DNA of 64,000 nucleotides from an uncultured Phocaeicola sp. GTDB taxonomy: Bacteria > Bacteroidota > Bacteroidia > Bacteroidales > Bacteroidaceae. The stretch lies in NCBI GenBank assembly GCA_948566455.1, contig CAOYQO010000002.1, positions 62,001 through 126,000 on the forward strand, given 5' to 3'. Below the pieces are notes generated by a model. That model made no database searches. It was not told where the DNA came from and saw only the letters and a program-made list of their open reading frames with translations. Position 1 is the first letter of the stretch; every line of letters begins with the position of its first letter. Below are positions 16,811-26,256 of the stretch, in pieces. Position numbers and translations under genes: made by a program.

Positions 16811-19141
16811 TTATTCGCTCTTAATGCTATGTACGGGATTTTCGTTGGCTATGCGCCAGGCTTTCCAGATGACGCAGGTTGTAATTATTGCCAGATTAAC
16901 AATTGCTACCAATACATATACAGGCCAACCCAAGGGTACTTGCACAGCAAAAAGATCCATCCACATTCCGTTAACGTACCACGCTCCCACCGTACCAATA
17001 ATAATTGCCGGAGCTGCTACATAAAATACATCGTGCGACAATAAGTCCAGGATTGTCGATGCTTCGGCACCATTCACCTTACGGATGGCTATTTCTTTTG
17101 AACGGCGGCGTACCTCGTCAGTTACGTAGCCTATCAGCCCCATTATCATAACGAAAAACATTACGATAGTTGCCAACACCGTTGCATTACGGAAGACATG
17201 GACGACATTGTACAATTCCCGGATTTCTTGTTCCAAAGAAGTAAAATCCACAGTTTTGTCGGGGAAAGCAGCAGATGCATCGCTGTTCAGTTTGCGAAGG
17301 TTCGCTGTAAAAGGTTCTTTGAGACGAATATGGATGCAACCACCAAACTCATTATGCCGAACGATAAGTGGTTGTTGTGGAACATAATAAGAATTCATTT
17401 GAAAATCCTTCAGCATTCCCACAACTTTAAGATCACCCAGACTAATGTGCCCATTGTGTATTGTACGCCCTAAGACATCATCTCCCCAACGTAGCATCTT
17501 GACAAAAGTTTCATTCACCACTGCTTCATTTCGCTCACGTGCCATACGTCCTTCTTTAAGAACCATTCCCATCATTTTCAAATATCCCTCAGTTGCTGTA
17601 CAATAACGTGAAGAAAGTTGAGCCTGCCCGCTTTCATTAAACACCATCATGCCACTCATTGCCACACACGGCGGACAAGAAGCAGACTCTACCGCTTCTA
17701 CATAAGGTAAACTAGCCAAAAACTGACGGGCCACACCACGTTTTGCCTCATTGCCAAAATAAAGCTGACGACCAGTAGCTATATTCCGGGCATTATACCC
17801 CATATCTTTATTCAGCACATAGTGATATTGAGCCATTACCACGCACATTAATCCGCAAATAAAAGCTACACCTGCAAATTGAATAAAAAGCAACGGTCGT
17901 TTCCAACCTTTCTTACCTTCTGTATAGCGCCGGAAAACCTGCGACACAGGTATCCGGGCAAACAATCGTCCCGGTAGTACAGCACCAACCACAAACAAGA
18001 TTAACAACACCAGTACCGGTACCCAAAGACGTTCCGGCATAAAAAGTGATCTTATACGTACTTCCATCGTATTTTCTATAAGTTCACGGAAATTGTACAG
18101 CAGTACCACCATTACTCCCATTGCCATAAATAACAGAATGCCTGTTTCCAGCAAAAACATACCGAAAATAGCACTTCCAGAAGCGCCACTACACTTATGA
18201 ATCCCGACTACCTTAGCACGATACACCAAAGAGGAAATGGAAATAAGTACATAGTTCAGTGCAGTAATAAACAGAATGGCACATCCCAAAATACTCATGA
18301 TATAAACCATACGTTTCGTTATATCACTATCCTGATATACATCATAAATAGATTTTACAGTAAGTGTGCAACCTACTCCCTGCATCATATCTCGAGGAAC
18401 GTGGTTTTGAACCATGGCATCCAAACGGGCACTAAACTTTTCAATATCTACCTTTACGCCCGGACGGAAACGAATGTATTGAAAATATGAATCTCCTCCT
18501 TTCCAATTATTATCATCCCATCCCCGGCTCCATGCCGTAGCAAGAGAAATTACAGCTTCCGGATTCATCGTGGAATTTTCAGGCACAGCAGCATACGTCC
18601 CCTTCACAGTCAACTGTATTTGTTTGTCGTAACTTATCACCTTCCCGATAGGATTTTCATTACCAAATATTTTCCGGGCCAGACGATCACTGAGAAAGAC
18701 AACATCTTTCTGTTGCAGTTCCCGTACGGCATCTCCCGTCAGCACCTCAATACCCATGGTACGGAAAAAGAGAGAATCAGCCATAATCTTATTATCACTG
18801 AAACGTACACTACCATTGTATAGCGGACCAGTAACCATATACTTACAAATGGTGACAGCAGCTTCCACTTCATCCGGGAAGCTCTCAAGGATAGTCCCCG
18901 CAACCACCGGTAAGTTCATCTCGCTTGGTTCTTTGTCACGTTCTCCATTTATAGTCCAAATGGAGAAAACCTGATAAAGCTGGCCATAGTCCTTATAGCA
19001 GGTATTACAACTCTTCTCAAATGCTACACGAGCGAAAAGCAGAATACTCATCGTCAAAGCCAGTCCAAGAGAAATAACCTTGATCACATTAGAACCACGC
19101 CCGCGCAGCAACGTTTGAATGACATAATAGATTTGCTTCAT
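16811..19141 (-). CDS. FtsX/MacB-like ABC permease (second copy)
   Basis: 776 residues. One N-terminal membrane helix (ISLGLALTMSILLFARVAF), a periplasmic MacB-type domain (about 45-270), an FtsX block of membrane helices, a conserved linker (LPGRLFARIPVSQVFRRYTEGKKGWKRPLLFIQFAGVAF), a second periplasmic domain, and a final FtsX block (MIMGLIGYVTDEVRRRSKEIAIRKVNGAEAS). This double arrangement is common in Bacteroidetes efflux or lipoprotein-handling ABC systems. It is closely related to the permease 15 bp upstream and probably pairs with it and the ATPase at 21492. Exact cargo unknown. Confidence 0.9.
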   Translation of the reverse strand: MKQIYYVIQTLLRGRGSNVIKVISLGLALTMSILLFARVAFEKSCNTCYKDYGQLYQVFSIWTINGERDKEPSEMNLPVVAGTILESFPDEVEAAVTICKYMVTGPLYNGSVRFSDNKIMADSLFFRTMGIEVLTGDAVRELQQKDVVFLSDRLARKIFGNENPIGKVISYDKQIQLTVKGTYAAVPENSTMNPEAVISLATAWSRGWDDNNWKGGDSYFQYIRFRPGVKVDIEKFSARLDAMVQNHVPRDMMQGVGCTLTVKSIYDVYQDSDITKRMVYIMSILGCAILFITALNYVLISISSLVYRAKVVGIHKCSGASGSAIFGMFLLETGILLFMAMGVMVVLLYNFRELIENTMEVRIRSLFMPERLWVPVLVLLILFVVGAVLPGRLFARIPVSQVFRRYTEGKKGWKRPLLFIQFAGVAFICGLMCVVMAQYHYVLNKDMGYNARNIATGRQLYFGNEAKRGVARQFLASLPYVEAVESASCPPCVAMSGMMVFNESGQAQLSSRYCTATEGYLKMMGMVLKEGRMARERNEAVVNETFVKMLRWGDDVLGRTIHNGHISLGDLKVVGMLKDFQMNSYYVPQQPLIVRHNEFGGCIHIRLKEPFTANLRKLNSDASAAFPDKTVDFTSLEQEIRELYNVVHVFRNATVLATIVMFFVMIMGLIGYVTDEVRRRSKEIAIRKVNGAEASTILDLLSHDVFYVAAPAIIIGTVGAWYVNGMWMDLFAVQVPLGWPVYVLVAIVNLAIITTCVIWKAWRIANENPVHSIKSE

Positions 19142-19156
19142 ACCCTAAAAACTTCT

Positions 19157-21466
19157 TTATTCGCTTTTAATACTATTCACCGGATTTTCATTCGCTATCC
19201 GCCATGACTTCCAGATGACGCAAGCAACAATAAGTAACAGGATAACCAATGCTATCAGCACATATACCGGCCACGAAAGCGGCACCTGTGCAGCAAACTG
19301 ATCCATCCACATCTCATTGACGTACGCCGAGGCAATAATACCGATAATGACAGCCGGTCCCGCTACATAAAGGACATCCTTTGAAAGTAACTCCAATATC
19401 CCCGAAGATTCCGCCCCATTCACTTTACGAATGGCAATTTCTTTGGAACGACGGCGTACTTCATCCGTAGTATAACCTATCAAGCCCATCAGCATGACAA
19501 AGAACATGGTTACCGCCGCCAATATCGTAGCATTGCTAAAGACACGAACCGGATTATACCGTTCCAATATTCGTTGTTCCAATCCGGCAAAGTCAATCGT
19601 TTTGTCCGGATAAGCTTCGTTTACGTCTTTGTTCAGACGCCGTAAATTCTCAGCAAAAGGTTCTTTGAGGCGCACATGGACAGTATTACCGAAAGTACGG
19701 GTATATCCGAACATTATGACATCCTGTGGCTGGTAATAGGAACCTATATGAAAATTTTTCAATATACCTACGACTTTAAAATTCTTGCCTTCTGTACGTA
19801 ACGGGTGGTTCAAAGCCTTGTCTCCCCAACGCATCCTCTCCGCAAAAGCCTCATTCACTACTATTTCATCTGCTGCACGCGGAGCACGACCTTCCTTCAT
19901 TGTCATACCCATCATTTTAAAGTAATCTTCAAGAACAAAACTGTAGCGTGTTGAGAAGAGGGACTGTCCACTTTCGCCTTCAATCATTGAGCCACTATAG
20001 CTCCAGATAGGGGTACTGACCGCAGAAGAAACTTCTTCGACATAAGGCAGACCACGGAAAAACTGCAATGCCGGTCCACTCTCCTCCTCACTACCAAAAT
20101 AAGCATTCCCCACCGCTACACGCTGCGGATTATATCCCATATCTTTATCTTTCACATAATTGTACTGCGCCAGCACTACATACATCAGTCCACAGATAAA
20201 GGCCACACCTGCGAACTGGATAAAAAGTAATGGACGTTTCCACCCTTTCTTACCTTCCGTATAGCGACGAAAAACCTGCGACACCGGTATCCGCGCAAAT
20301 AATCTACCTGGCAATACTCCCCCCACAACAAAAAGAACCAACACTACAGCAAGCGGTACCCAAATACGATCGGGTGCAAAAAGTACACTCAGCTTGGCTG
20401 CGGTAGTATCTTCTATAAACTCCTGAAAGTTAAGCAATATCAGTCCCATTAACACCAGAGCCAGTACAATGATAATACCTGTCTCCAGAAGAAACATTGA
20501 GAATACAGTACCTCCACTTGCACCACTACACTTATGTACTCCCACCGCTTTCGCGCGGTAAGTAAGCGAGGAGATGGATATCAATACATAGTTTAGTGCT
20601 GCAACAAAAAGAATTGCAAGAGCTAGGATACTCATAATGCTATCCATCCGTTTCACTTGGTCTTCGTTTCGATATACATCACGGATAGGTTTCACAAAAG
20701 CTGTATAGCCATAAGCTTTCTTATCCTCTTCCGGTCGATATTTCTGTATCATGTCATCCAGTCGGGCATTGATAATCTCTTTGTCAGCTCCCGGACGGAA
20801 ACGGATATATTCGTAGTAACTGTCTCCCCCACGCCAGGAATAGTTACCCCAACTGCGACTCCAGGCTGTGGGCATAGATACAACTCCCTCGGGACGCATC
20901 GTAGTGTTTTCCGGTAAAGCGGCATAAGTCCCCTTCACTGTAAATGCTATTTCTTTATTGTAGCTCAGCACTTTTCCAATAGGATTTTCGCCGCCGAAGA
21001 TTTTCTGTGCCAAGCGGTCGCTCAGAAAAATAACATCCGGTTGTACCAGTTCATCCTCCGGATTTCCACTCAGTACCTCAATACCCATAGTTCGGAAAAA
21101 AAGTGAGTCTGCCAACAGTATCTCGTCATCGAAACGAACACTGCCATTATACAACGGACCACCGAGAAAATAGGCGATACTGGTGGCTGCTTCCACTTCT
21201 TTCGGGAAGTTTTCCAATATGGCACCTGCCACGGGGCCACAGTTTTGCTTTTGAGGCTCAAACTGTTCACCATCAGCTGAAAAAATAGAGAATATCTGAT
21301 ATAAATTGTCATAGTCTTTGTAGAAGGTGTCGTAACTTTGTTCAAAAGCCACACGAGAAAACAGCAAAATACTCATCGTCAATCCCAATCCAAGGGAAAT
21401 GACTTTGATAATATTCGAACCGCGTCCACGTAATAAAGTCCTTATGACATAATAGATTTGTTTCAT
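19157..21466 (-). CDS. FtsX/MacB-like ABC permease (first copy)
   Basis: 769 residues, same architecture as the following gene and clearly its paralogue: both begin MKQIYYVI.TLLRGRGSN and share the VFRRYTEGKKGWKRPLLFIQ linker and the RRRSKEIAIRKVNGAE segment, with divergence mainly in the two periplasmic domains. That pattern fits tandem duplication with change in the cargo-facing parts. Inner membrane; presumably a heterodimer with the neighbour, driven by the ATPase encoded 25 bp upstream. No membrane-fusion protein or TolC gene is in the window. Confidence 0.9.
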   Translation of the reverse strand: MKQIYYVIRTLLRGRGSNIIKVISLGLGLTMSILLFSRVAFEQSYDTFYKDYDNLYQIFSIFSADGEQFEPQKQNCGPVAGAILENFPKEVEAATSIAYFLGGPLYNGSVRFDDEILLADSLFFRTMGIEVLSGNPEDELVQPDVIFLSDRLAQKIFGGENPIGKVLSYNKEIAFTVKGTYAALPENTTMRPEGVVSMPTAWSRSWGNYSWRGGDSYYEYIRFRPGADKEIINARLDDMIQKYRPEEDKKAYGYTAFVKPIRDVYRNEDQVKRMDSIMSILALAILFVAALNYVLISISSLTYRAKAVGVHKCSGASGGTVFSMFLLETGIIIVLALVLMGLILLNFQEFIEDTTAAKLSVLFAPDRIWVPLAVVLVLFVVGGVLPGRLFARIPVSQVFRRYTEGKKGWKRPLLFIQFAGVAFICGLMYVVLAQYNYVKDKDMGYNPQRVAVGNAYFGSEEESGPALQFFRGLPYVEEVSSAVSTPIWSYSGSMIEGESGQSLFSTRYSFVLEDYFKMMGMTMKEGRAPRAADEIVVNEAFAERMRWGDKALNHPLRTEGKNFKVVGILKNFHIGSYYQPQDVIMFGYTRTFGNTVHVRLKEPFAENLRRLNKDVNEAYPDKTIDFAGLEQRILERYNPVRVFSNATILAAVTMFFVMLMGLIGYTTDEVRRRSKEIAIRKVNGAESSGILELLSKDVLYVAGPAVIIGIIASAYVNEMWMDQFAAQVPLSWPVYVLIALVILLLIVACVIWKSWRIANENPVNSIKSE

Positions 21467-21491
21467 ACTTTACTATTGTAATAATCGTAAC

Positions 21492-22175
21492 TTACATTTC
21501 CTGTGCTGCAACACTTGCCACTATACTGCCATCGAACAAATGAATCGTACGATGGGCGAAAGAAGCATCGTGCTGAGAGTGTGTCACCATGATAATAGTA
21601 GTTCCTTCCCGGTTCAACTCTGTCAGCAAATTCATCACTTCTGTACCATTCTTAGAATCCAGATTACCGGTCGGCTCATCGGCAAGTATCAACTTAGGAT
21701 TAGTAACCACAGCACGAGCAATGGCTACACGTTGCTGCTGACCACCGGAAAGCTGTTGCGGGAAGTGTTTGGCACGATGACTGATATTCATTCGTTTCAG
21801 TATATCTTCCACCATCCGGCGACGTTCGGAAGCTCTGATGCCCAGGTAAGTCAAAGGCAATTCCACATTTTCATACACATTCAGTTCGTCTATCAGATTG
21901 AAGCTTTGGAATACAAAACCCAGTTTACCTTTACGAACGCGTGTACGCTCTTTTTCTTTCAGATTCCCTACTTCCTGTCCCAGAAGTTTATATGAACCTT
22001 CCGTCGGATTATCCAGTAATCCCAGAATATTCAACAGGGTTGATTTTCCGCAACCTGACGGTCCCATAATAGCTGCAAACTCTCCCTCTTTCACTTCAAG
22101 GTTCACGTGGTTCAATGCTACTGTTTCCACTTCCGATGTACGGAATACTTTGCTGATGTCATTAATTTCAATCAT
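21492..22175 (-). CDS. ABC transporter ATPase, MacB/LolD type
   Basis: 227 residues. Walker A GPSGCGKST near residue 40, Q-loop VFQSFNLIDEL, signature LSGGQQQRVAIARA, Walker B LILADEPTGNLDS and H-loop MVTHSQH are all intact. The LolD/MacB subgroup works with FtsX-type permeases, two of which follow in the same operon. Cytoplasmic face of the inner membrane. It is the first gene behind the sigma-54 promoter at 22268-22284. Confidence 0.95.
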   Translation of the reverse strand: MIEINDISKVFRTSEVETVALNHVNLEVKEGEFAAIMGPSGCGKSTLLNILGLLDNPTEGSYKLLGQEVGNLKEKERTRVRKGKLGFVFQSFNLIDELNVYENVELPLTYLGIRASERRRMVEDILKRMNISHRAKHFPQQLSGGQQQRVAIARAVVTNPKLILADEPTGNLDSKNGTEVMNLLTELNREGTTIIMVTHSQHDASFAHRTIHLFDGSIVASVAAQEM

Positions 22176-22267
22176 GATGTTCTTTAAATTATGAGTTATT
22201 AGTTATTTCTCTTAATCTACTCTTTAGCATATTAAGATTAATACACGCAATACTTTAACTATATAAA

Positions 22268-22284
22268 TGCAGAAAGCGTGCCAA
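22268..22284 (-). promoter_or_regulatory. sigma-54 (RpoN) promoter of the ABC operon
   Basis: The minus strand reads TTGGCACGCTTTCTGCA. GG and GC are separated by exactly 10 bp, as required for -24/-12 elements, and it differs from TGGCACG-N4-TTGCA at one base. The predicted start is near 22257, about 80 nt before the ATPase ATG. Confidence 0.85.
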
Positions 22285-22338
22285 AACTTAAAATCCGTTT
22301 ATTATCAAGGAATTAGCTTTCCAAGCCCAGCCATCAAG

Positions 22339-22375
22339 TGTCTAATAATTAGACAACTCCGTCTAAAAAATAGAC
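22339..22375. promoter_or_regulatory. two GTCTA-N5-TAGAC dyads, likely enhancer sites for an RpoN activator
   Basis: Site 1 is the near-perfect palindrome TGTCTAATAATTAGACA (22339-22355). Site 2 is GTCTAAAAAATAGAC (22361-22375). Their centres are 21 bp apart, two helical turns, and lie about 90 and 110 bp upstream of the predicted RpoN start. That is the usual place for a Fis-type sigma-54 activator, which is not encoded in this window. Confidence 0.7.
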
Positions 22376-22452
22376 AACTATCGAATAATTAGTGTAGCAT
22401 GAAAGGACAGAAAAAAGGAATATAAGACAATCATTAATCAAAAAGAAAACTC

Positions 22453-22460
22453 TATCTTTG
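22453..22460 (+). promoter_or_regulatory. -7 element TATCTTTG of the phosphoesterase gene
   Basis: Exact TAnnTTTG match. Start near 22467, leader about 42 nt. No good TTG at -33. Apart from this and the RpoN region, 22176-22508 holds no gene. Confidence 0.55.
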
Positions 22461-22508
22461 CATCCAGTTTTCAATATAGAGATTATATATACTATTAATA
22501 TCATTCAC

Positions 22509-23315
22509 ATGAAACTATCTAAACTCTTATTCATCCCGCTCATAGGTCTGTTTATGGGCGGTTGCGACATGATAGACTACCATCCTTATGATGTGCGTAT
22601 CAGTGGTCCGACGGATATCAACAACCGCAATATAGCAAAAATAGAAGCCAATTGTAAAGACAAGACGACAATCCGTTTTGTTACCATGGGTGATTCACAA
22701 CGTTGGTATGATGAAACCCAGGATTTTGTCAATCACCTCAATAAACGAGATGACATTGATTTCGTCATCCATGGCGGAGATTTCAGTGATTTTGGTGTCA
22801 CAGACGAGTTCCTGTGGCAACGTGATATCATGAATAAGCTGAAAGTTCCTTATGTTGGTCTCATTGGTAATCATGACTGTCTCGGCACAGGTGAAGAAAC
22901 TTATCGCGCCATTTTCGGTGATCCCAATTTCTCATTTATTGCCGGCCGCATCAAATTCGTTTGTCTGAATACCAATGCTCTCGAGTTCGATTACTCCCGT
23001 CCTATTCCTGACTTTGACTTCATCAATGCTCAGTTGGAAGATCGCCGCGAGGAGTACGACCGTACCATCTTCTCCATGCATATACGTCCATTCTGCTTCG
23101 AGTTCAATAATAATGTAGCTCAGGTTTTCCAATATAGCATTAAGAGGTTTCCCGATTTATTATTCTGTACGGCAGCTCACGAACATCATGTATTCGAAGA
23201 GGATCTTTTTGATGACGGCGTGATGTACTACATGAGTGATTGCATGAAAAACCGTTGCTACTATATATTCACTGTAACTCCTGACAGATATGAGCGCGAA
23301 GTGGTCTATTATTAA
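22509..23315 (+). CDS. metallophosphoesterase lipoprotein
   Basis: 268 residues from the ATG at 22509, chosen because it gives a clean lipoprotein signal (MKLSKLLFIPLIGLFMGGC, Cys at residue 19); the frame is open further upstream. Calcineurin-like motifs: TMGDSQ (where GDxH is usual, so the first His is replaced by Gln), FVIHGGDFSDFG and LIGNHDC, then SMHIRPF and AHEHH near the C-terminus. Likely a periplasmic or surface phosphatase or nuclease-like enzyme. The next gene overlaps its 3' end by 26 bp, which argues for co-translation with an outer-membrane partner. Confidence 0.85.
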   Translation: MKLSKLLFIPLIGLFMGGCDMIDYHPYDVRISGPTDINNRNIAKIEANCKDKTTIRFVTMGDSQRWYDETQDFVNHLNKRDDIDFVIHGGDFSDFGVTDEFLWQRDIMNKLKVPYVGLIGNHDCLGTGEETYRAIFGDPNFSFIAGRIKFVCLNTNALEFDYSRPIPDFDFINAQLEDRREEYDRTIFSMHIRPFCFEFNNNVAQVFQYSIKRFPDLLFCTAAHEHHVFEEDLFDDGVMYYMSDCMKNRCYYIFTVTPDRYEREVVYY

Positions 23316-24060
23316 AGCATTGACATGCTTCCTTCTTGTCTATTCGTCAACCGGCTATGCACAGGAAGTGAAAACAATAAATACAGAGCCGGCCCAAGTG
23401 TTCAGGGATACTATTATTATTGTGAAACATGATACGATATGGATAGAAAAAGAAACGACACAGATAGATAGTGCCGATATTAGCAAAAAGCGTTCCAGTC
23501 GTTATGACAAGCGTGTCCATCGTTACCGGAAACATTGGGAAAGTCTGATACCGACTCATACCAAACTGCAATTTGCCGGTAATATGGGATTGCAGTCACT
23601 TGGTACCGGATGGGATTATGGCAAACGAAACCAGTGGGAAACGGATATTCTCTTTGGTATTCTGCCTAAATATGATTCCAAACGCACCAAAATCACCATG
23701 ACCCTAAAGCAGAACTATATGCCTTGGAGCATCTCACTGGGAAAAGATTTTGCGGTTGAACCTCTTGCCTGTGGCATGTATTTTAATACGGTGTTTGGAG
23801 GCGAATTCTGGACACATGAACCAGACCGTTATCCGAAAGGTTACTATGGCTTTTCGTCCAAAGTACGCATACACGCTTTCCTAGGTCAACGGTTAACTTA
23901 CAACATACCTCCACGCTGGCGCTTGGGAGCAAGAGCCATTACTTTCTACTACGAAATAAGTACATGCGACTTGTATATAGTAAGTGCATTCCTTAACAAA
24001 TACCTGAAACCTAAAGATTACCTCAGTTTATCATTCGGCCTAAAAACACAGTTGTTCTAA
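23290..24060 (+). CDS. DUF3575-like outer-membrane protein, unrecognised
   Basis: 256 residues. Signal peptide about 1-24 (ending GYAQ), a charged segment with KHDTIWIEKE, and then from about residue 90 alternating hydrophobic beta-strands ending in a terminal Phe (GLKTQLF), consistent with a small beta-barrel. The call to a DUF3575-like group is tentative and rests on the overall pattern (QFAGNMGLQSLGTGWDYG, ILPKY). It overlaps the lipoprotein phosphoesterase gene by 26 bp, implying a coupled function at the cell surface. Confidence 0.6.
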   Translation: MSAKWSIIKALTCFLLVYSSTGYAQEVKTINTEPAQVFRDTIIIVKHDTIWIEKETTQIDSADISKKRSSRYDKRVHRYRKHWESLIPTHTKLQFAGNMGLQSLGTGWDYGKRNQWETDILFGILPKYDSKRTKITMTLKQNYMPWSISLGKDFAVEPLACGMYFNTVFGGEFWTHEPDRYPKGYYGFSSKVRIHAFLGQRLTYNIPPRWRLGARAITFYYEISTCDLYIVSAFLNKYLKPKDYLSLSFGLKTQLF

Positions 24061-24067
24061 ACCTAAA

Positions 24068-24101
24068 AGGGCTGCATCCTCCTATACGGAAGTGCAGCCC
24101 T
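24068..24101. terminator. hairpin between convergent genes
   Basis: Nine-bp arms AGGGCTGCA/TGCAGCCCT (24068-24076, 24093-24101). Short T-runs on both sides; probably a weak bidirectional terminator for the outer-membrane protein gene and proS. Confidence 0.6.
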
Positions 24102-24126
24102 CTCCTATAATCTTACTGAGATCCTA

Positions 24127-25620
24127 TTAATAAGAACGAGCAAACAAAGCTCGGCAAGCCGACGGTTTACCGGTCACCATACAGATACCCGGTTCTTTAT
24201 CATCATCCAAGAAAGTTTCAAAAGGAATACAACGGATAGTAGCCTTTGTATCTTCCTTGATCTTCTCCTCAGTTTCGGTAGTACCATCCCAGTGGGCAAG
24301 GATAAAGCCACCTTCTTCAATCTTTTCCTTGAATTCGTCGTAACTATCCACTTTCGTGATGTGAGAGTTACGATAGTTGAGAGCCTTCTGGTAAATATTT
24401 GCTTGAATTTCTTCCAACAGATCTTTTACGTATTCCTCGATACCATCGCAAGAACGGGTTTCTTTTTCCAGCGTATCGCGGCGCATTACTTCCATTGTAT
24501 TGTTTTCCAGATCACGACCACCCATCACAAGACGTACAGGTACACCTTTCAATTCATAGTCTGCAAACTTGAAGCCCGGACGTTTGTTATCGGCATTATC
24601 ATATTTCACCGAAACACCCATAGATTTCAGTTTAGCAACGATACCGGCTACCTTCTCATCAATCTTCTGCAGCATCTCTGCATTCTTATAGATAGGCACG
24701 ATAACCACCTGTATCGGAGCCAAATGAGGAGGCAGTACAAGTCCGTTATCATCAGAGTGAGTCATGATCAGTGCTCCCATCAAGCGGGTAGATACCCCCC
24801 ATGAAGTAGCCCAAACATATTCCATTTTATTTTCCTTGTTCACGAACTGCACATCAAATGCCTTGGCAAAATTCTGTCCAAGGAAGTGAGACGTACCACT
24901 TTGCAAAGCTTTTCCGTCCTGCATCATGGCTTCGATAGTGTAAGTATCCAGCGCACCGGCAAAACGTTCATTGGCAGATTTCACACCTTTCACTACAGGA
25001 ACAGCCATATATTTTTCGGCAAATTCAGCATATACGTTCAGCATACGTACTGCTTCTTCTTCAGCTTCTTCACGAGTGGCGTGTGCTGTATGTCCCTCCT
25101 GCCACAGGAATTCTGCAGTACGCAGGAAGAGGCGGGTACGCATTTCCCAACGCATCACGTTCGCCCATTGATTACACAAAATAGGCAGATCGCGATAAGA
25201 ATTAATCCAGTTCTTATAAGTATTCCAGATGATGGTTTCAGAAGTAGGACGGATAATCAGTTCTTCTTCCAGTTTAGCTTCCGGGTCTACAATTACTCCG
25301 CTACCGTCAGGAGCATTTTTCAGACGATGGTGTGTTACTACTGCACACTCCTTTGCAAAACCTTCCACATGTTCCGCTTCACGGCTGAGGAAAGACTTCG
25401 GAATCAGCAAAGGGAAATAGGCATTCACGTGTCCTGTTTCCTTAAACATATCATCCAGCTGACGCTGCATTTTCTCCCAGATAGCGTATCCGTAAGGTTT
25501 GATCACCATACAGCCACGCACAGCCGATTGTTCCGCCAGATCGGCCTTCACCACCAACTCATTATACCACTGCGAATAATTCTCGCTGCGTTTGGTCAGG
25601 TCTTTTAATTCTACTGCCAT
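24127..25620 (-). CDS. proS: prolyl-tRNA synthetase (archaeal/eukaryal-type short form)
   Basis: Charges tRNA-Pro; cytosolic. 497 residues from the ATG at 25620 (MAVELKDLTKR). The upstream extension to 25680 would cross a promoter element. Class II motifs visible: motif 2 around NQWANVMRWEMRTRLFLRTAEFLWQEGHTAH and motif 3 near GVSTRLMGALIMTHSDDNGLVLPP; then the anticodon domain (APIQVVIVPIYK) and a C-terminal segment ending in Tyr. It lacks the editing insertion of the E. coli form, as expected for the type used by Bacteroidetes. Confidence 0.96.
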   Translation of the reverse strand: MAVELKDLTKRSENYSQWYNELVVKADLAEQSAVRGCMVIKPYGYAIWEKMQRQLDDMFKETGHVNAYFPLLIPKSFLSREAEHVEGFAKECAVVTHHRLKNAPDGSGVIVDPEAKLEEELIIRPTSETIIWNTYKNWINSYRDLPILCNQWANVMRWEMRTRLFLRTAEFLWQEGHTAHATREEAEEEAVRMLNVYAEFAEKYMAVPVVKGVKSANERFAGALDTYTIEAMMQDGKALQSGTSHFLGQNFAKAFDVQFVNKENKMEYVWATSWGVSTRLMGALIMTHSDDNGLVLPPHLAPIQVVIVPIYKNAEMLQKIDEKVAGIVAKLKSMGVSVKYDNADNKRPGFKFADYELKGVPVRLVMGGRDLENNTMEVMRRDTLEKETRSCDGIEEYVKDLLEEIQANIYQKALNYRNSHITKVDSYDEFKEKIEEGGFILAHWDGTTETEEKIKEDTKATIRCIPFETFLDDDKEPGICMVTGKPSACRALFARSY

Positions 25621-25669
25621 TTTATTTCGTTTTTTAAAGTTTTTTCGGATGTGTCTATTAAACAGTCGG

Positions 25670-25677
25670 CAAAAATA
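25670..25677 (-). promoter_or_regulatory. -7 element of proS
   Basis: Minus-strand TATTTTTG about 50 nt upstream of the proS ATG. No -33 TTG at the right distance. Confidence 0.35.
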
Positions 25678-25788
25678 CAAAAAATTGCGTGAATAGTGCG
25701 TTTGATAAACACACTATTTTAAAAAAGCCGCTATCCGGATGATTTAGGGATAGCGGCTTTCATTTTATGTTGTTACTATACATTTACT

Positions 25789-26256
25789 CTATTCTCCAAT
25801 AACAATAGCGTAATAATCTTCTAGATCTTCATGAAGGAGAGCAGAACACCCTAATGAAGAAGTTAATGCGTCAAACTCCATGACAGTAATTATCTGGCAA
25901 GAACCGACTTCTTTCACAATCAATAAATCTCTATCCCCAGTTATCAGATAATCAGCTCTTGACACTAATGCAAGTTCTAATAAATAATCATCCTTAGGAT
26001 CCCGACAACGGGAAGAAATATTACCTATTTCGTAGTACAATGTCTCTTGAGCCAAAAAATCCCATAGCATATCTAAATGCTCTTTGGAGAAATGTTTTAC
26101 AAATTTAGGACGTGAAGCAACGCTTTCAATCTCATCTAAAAGTTCTTTAGAAACTACAAGTTCTACATTTCCATTAGATATGAGTTCCAACAAGCAAGAC
26201 AGCTTCTTGCCTATAAGAAAGCTAATCCAAAGATTTGTATCAATAATTATTCTCAT
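25789..26256 (-). CDS. PIN-domain toxin
   Basis: 155 residues from the ATG at 26256 (MRIIIDTNLWISFL). PIN nucleases bind Mg with conserved acids: here D in IIDTN near residue 6, E in LLDEIESV, D in DPKDDYLLELA, and D in LITGDRDLL. This is the COG1569-like putative toxin class. Likely cleaves RNA when freed from its partner. The start lies inside the 3' end of the antitoxin gene (17-bp overlap), the usual toxin-antitoxin layout. Confidence 0.88.
   Translation of the reverse strand: MRIIIDTNLWISFLIGKKLSCLLELISNGNVELVVSKELLDEIESVASRPKFVKHFSKEHLDMLWDFLAQETLYYEIGNISSRCRDPKDDYLLELALVSRADYLITGDRDLLIVKEVGSCQIITVMEFDALTSSLGCSALLHEDLEDYYAIVIGE

Noticed and set aside
24292..25608. Long rightward frames over proS
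   Set aside because: Antisense shadows of a clear prolyl-tRNA synthetase gene.
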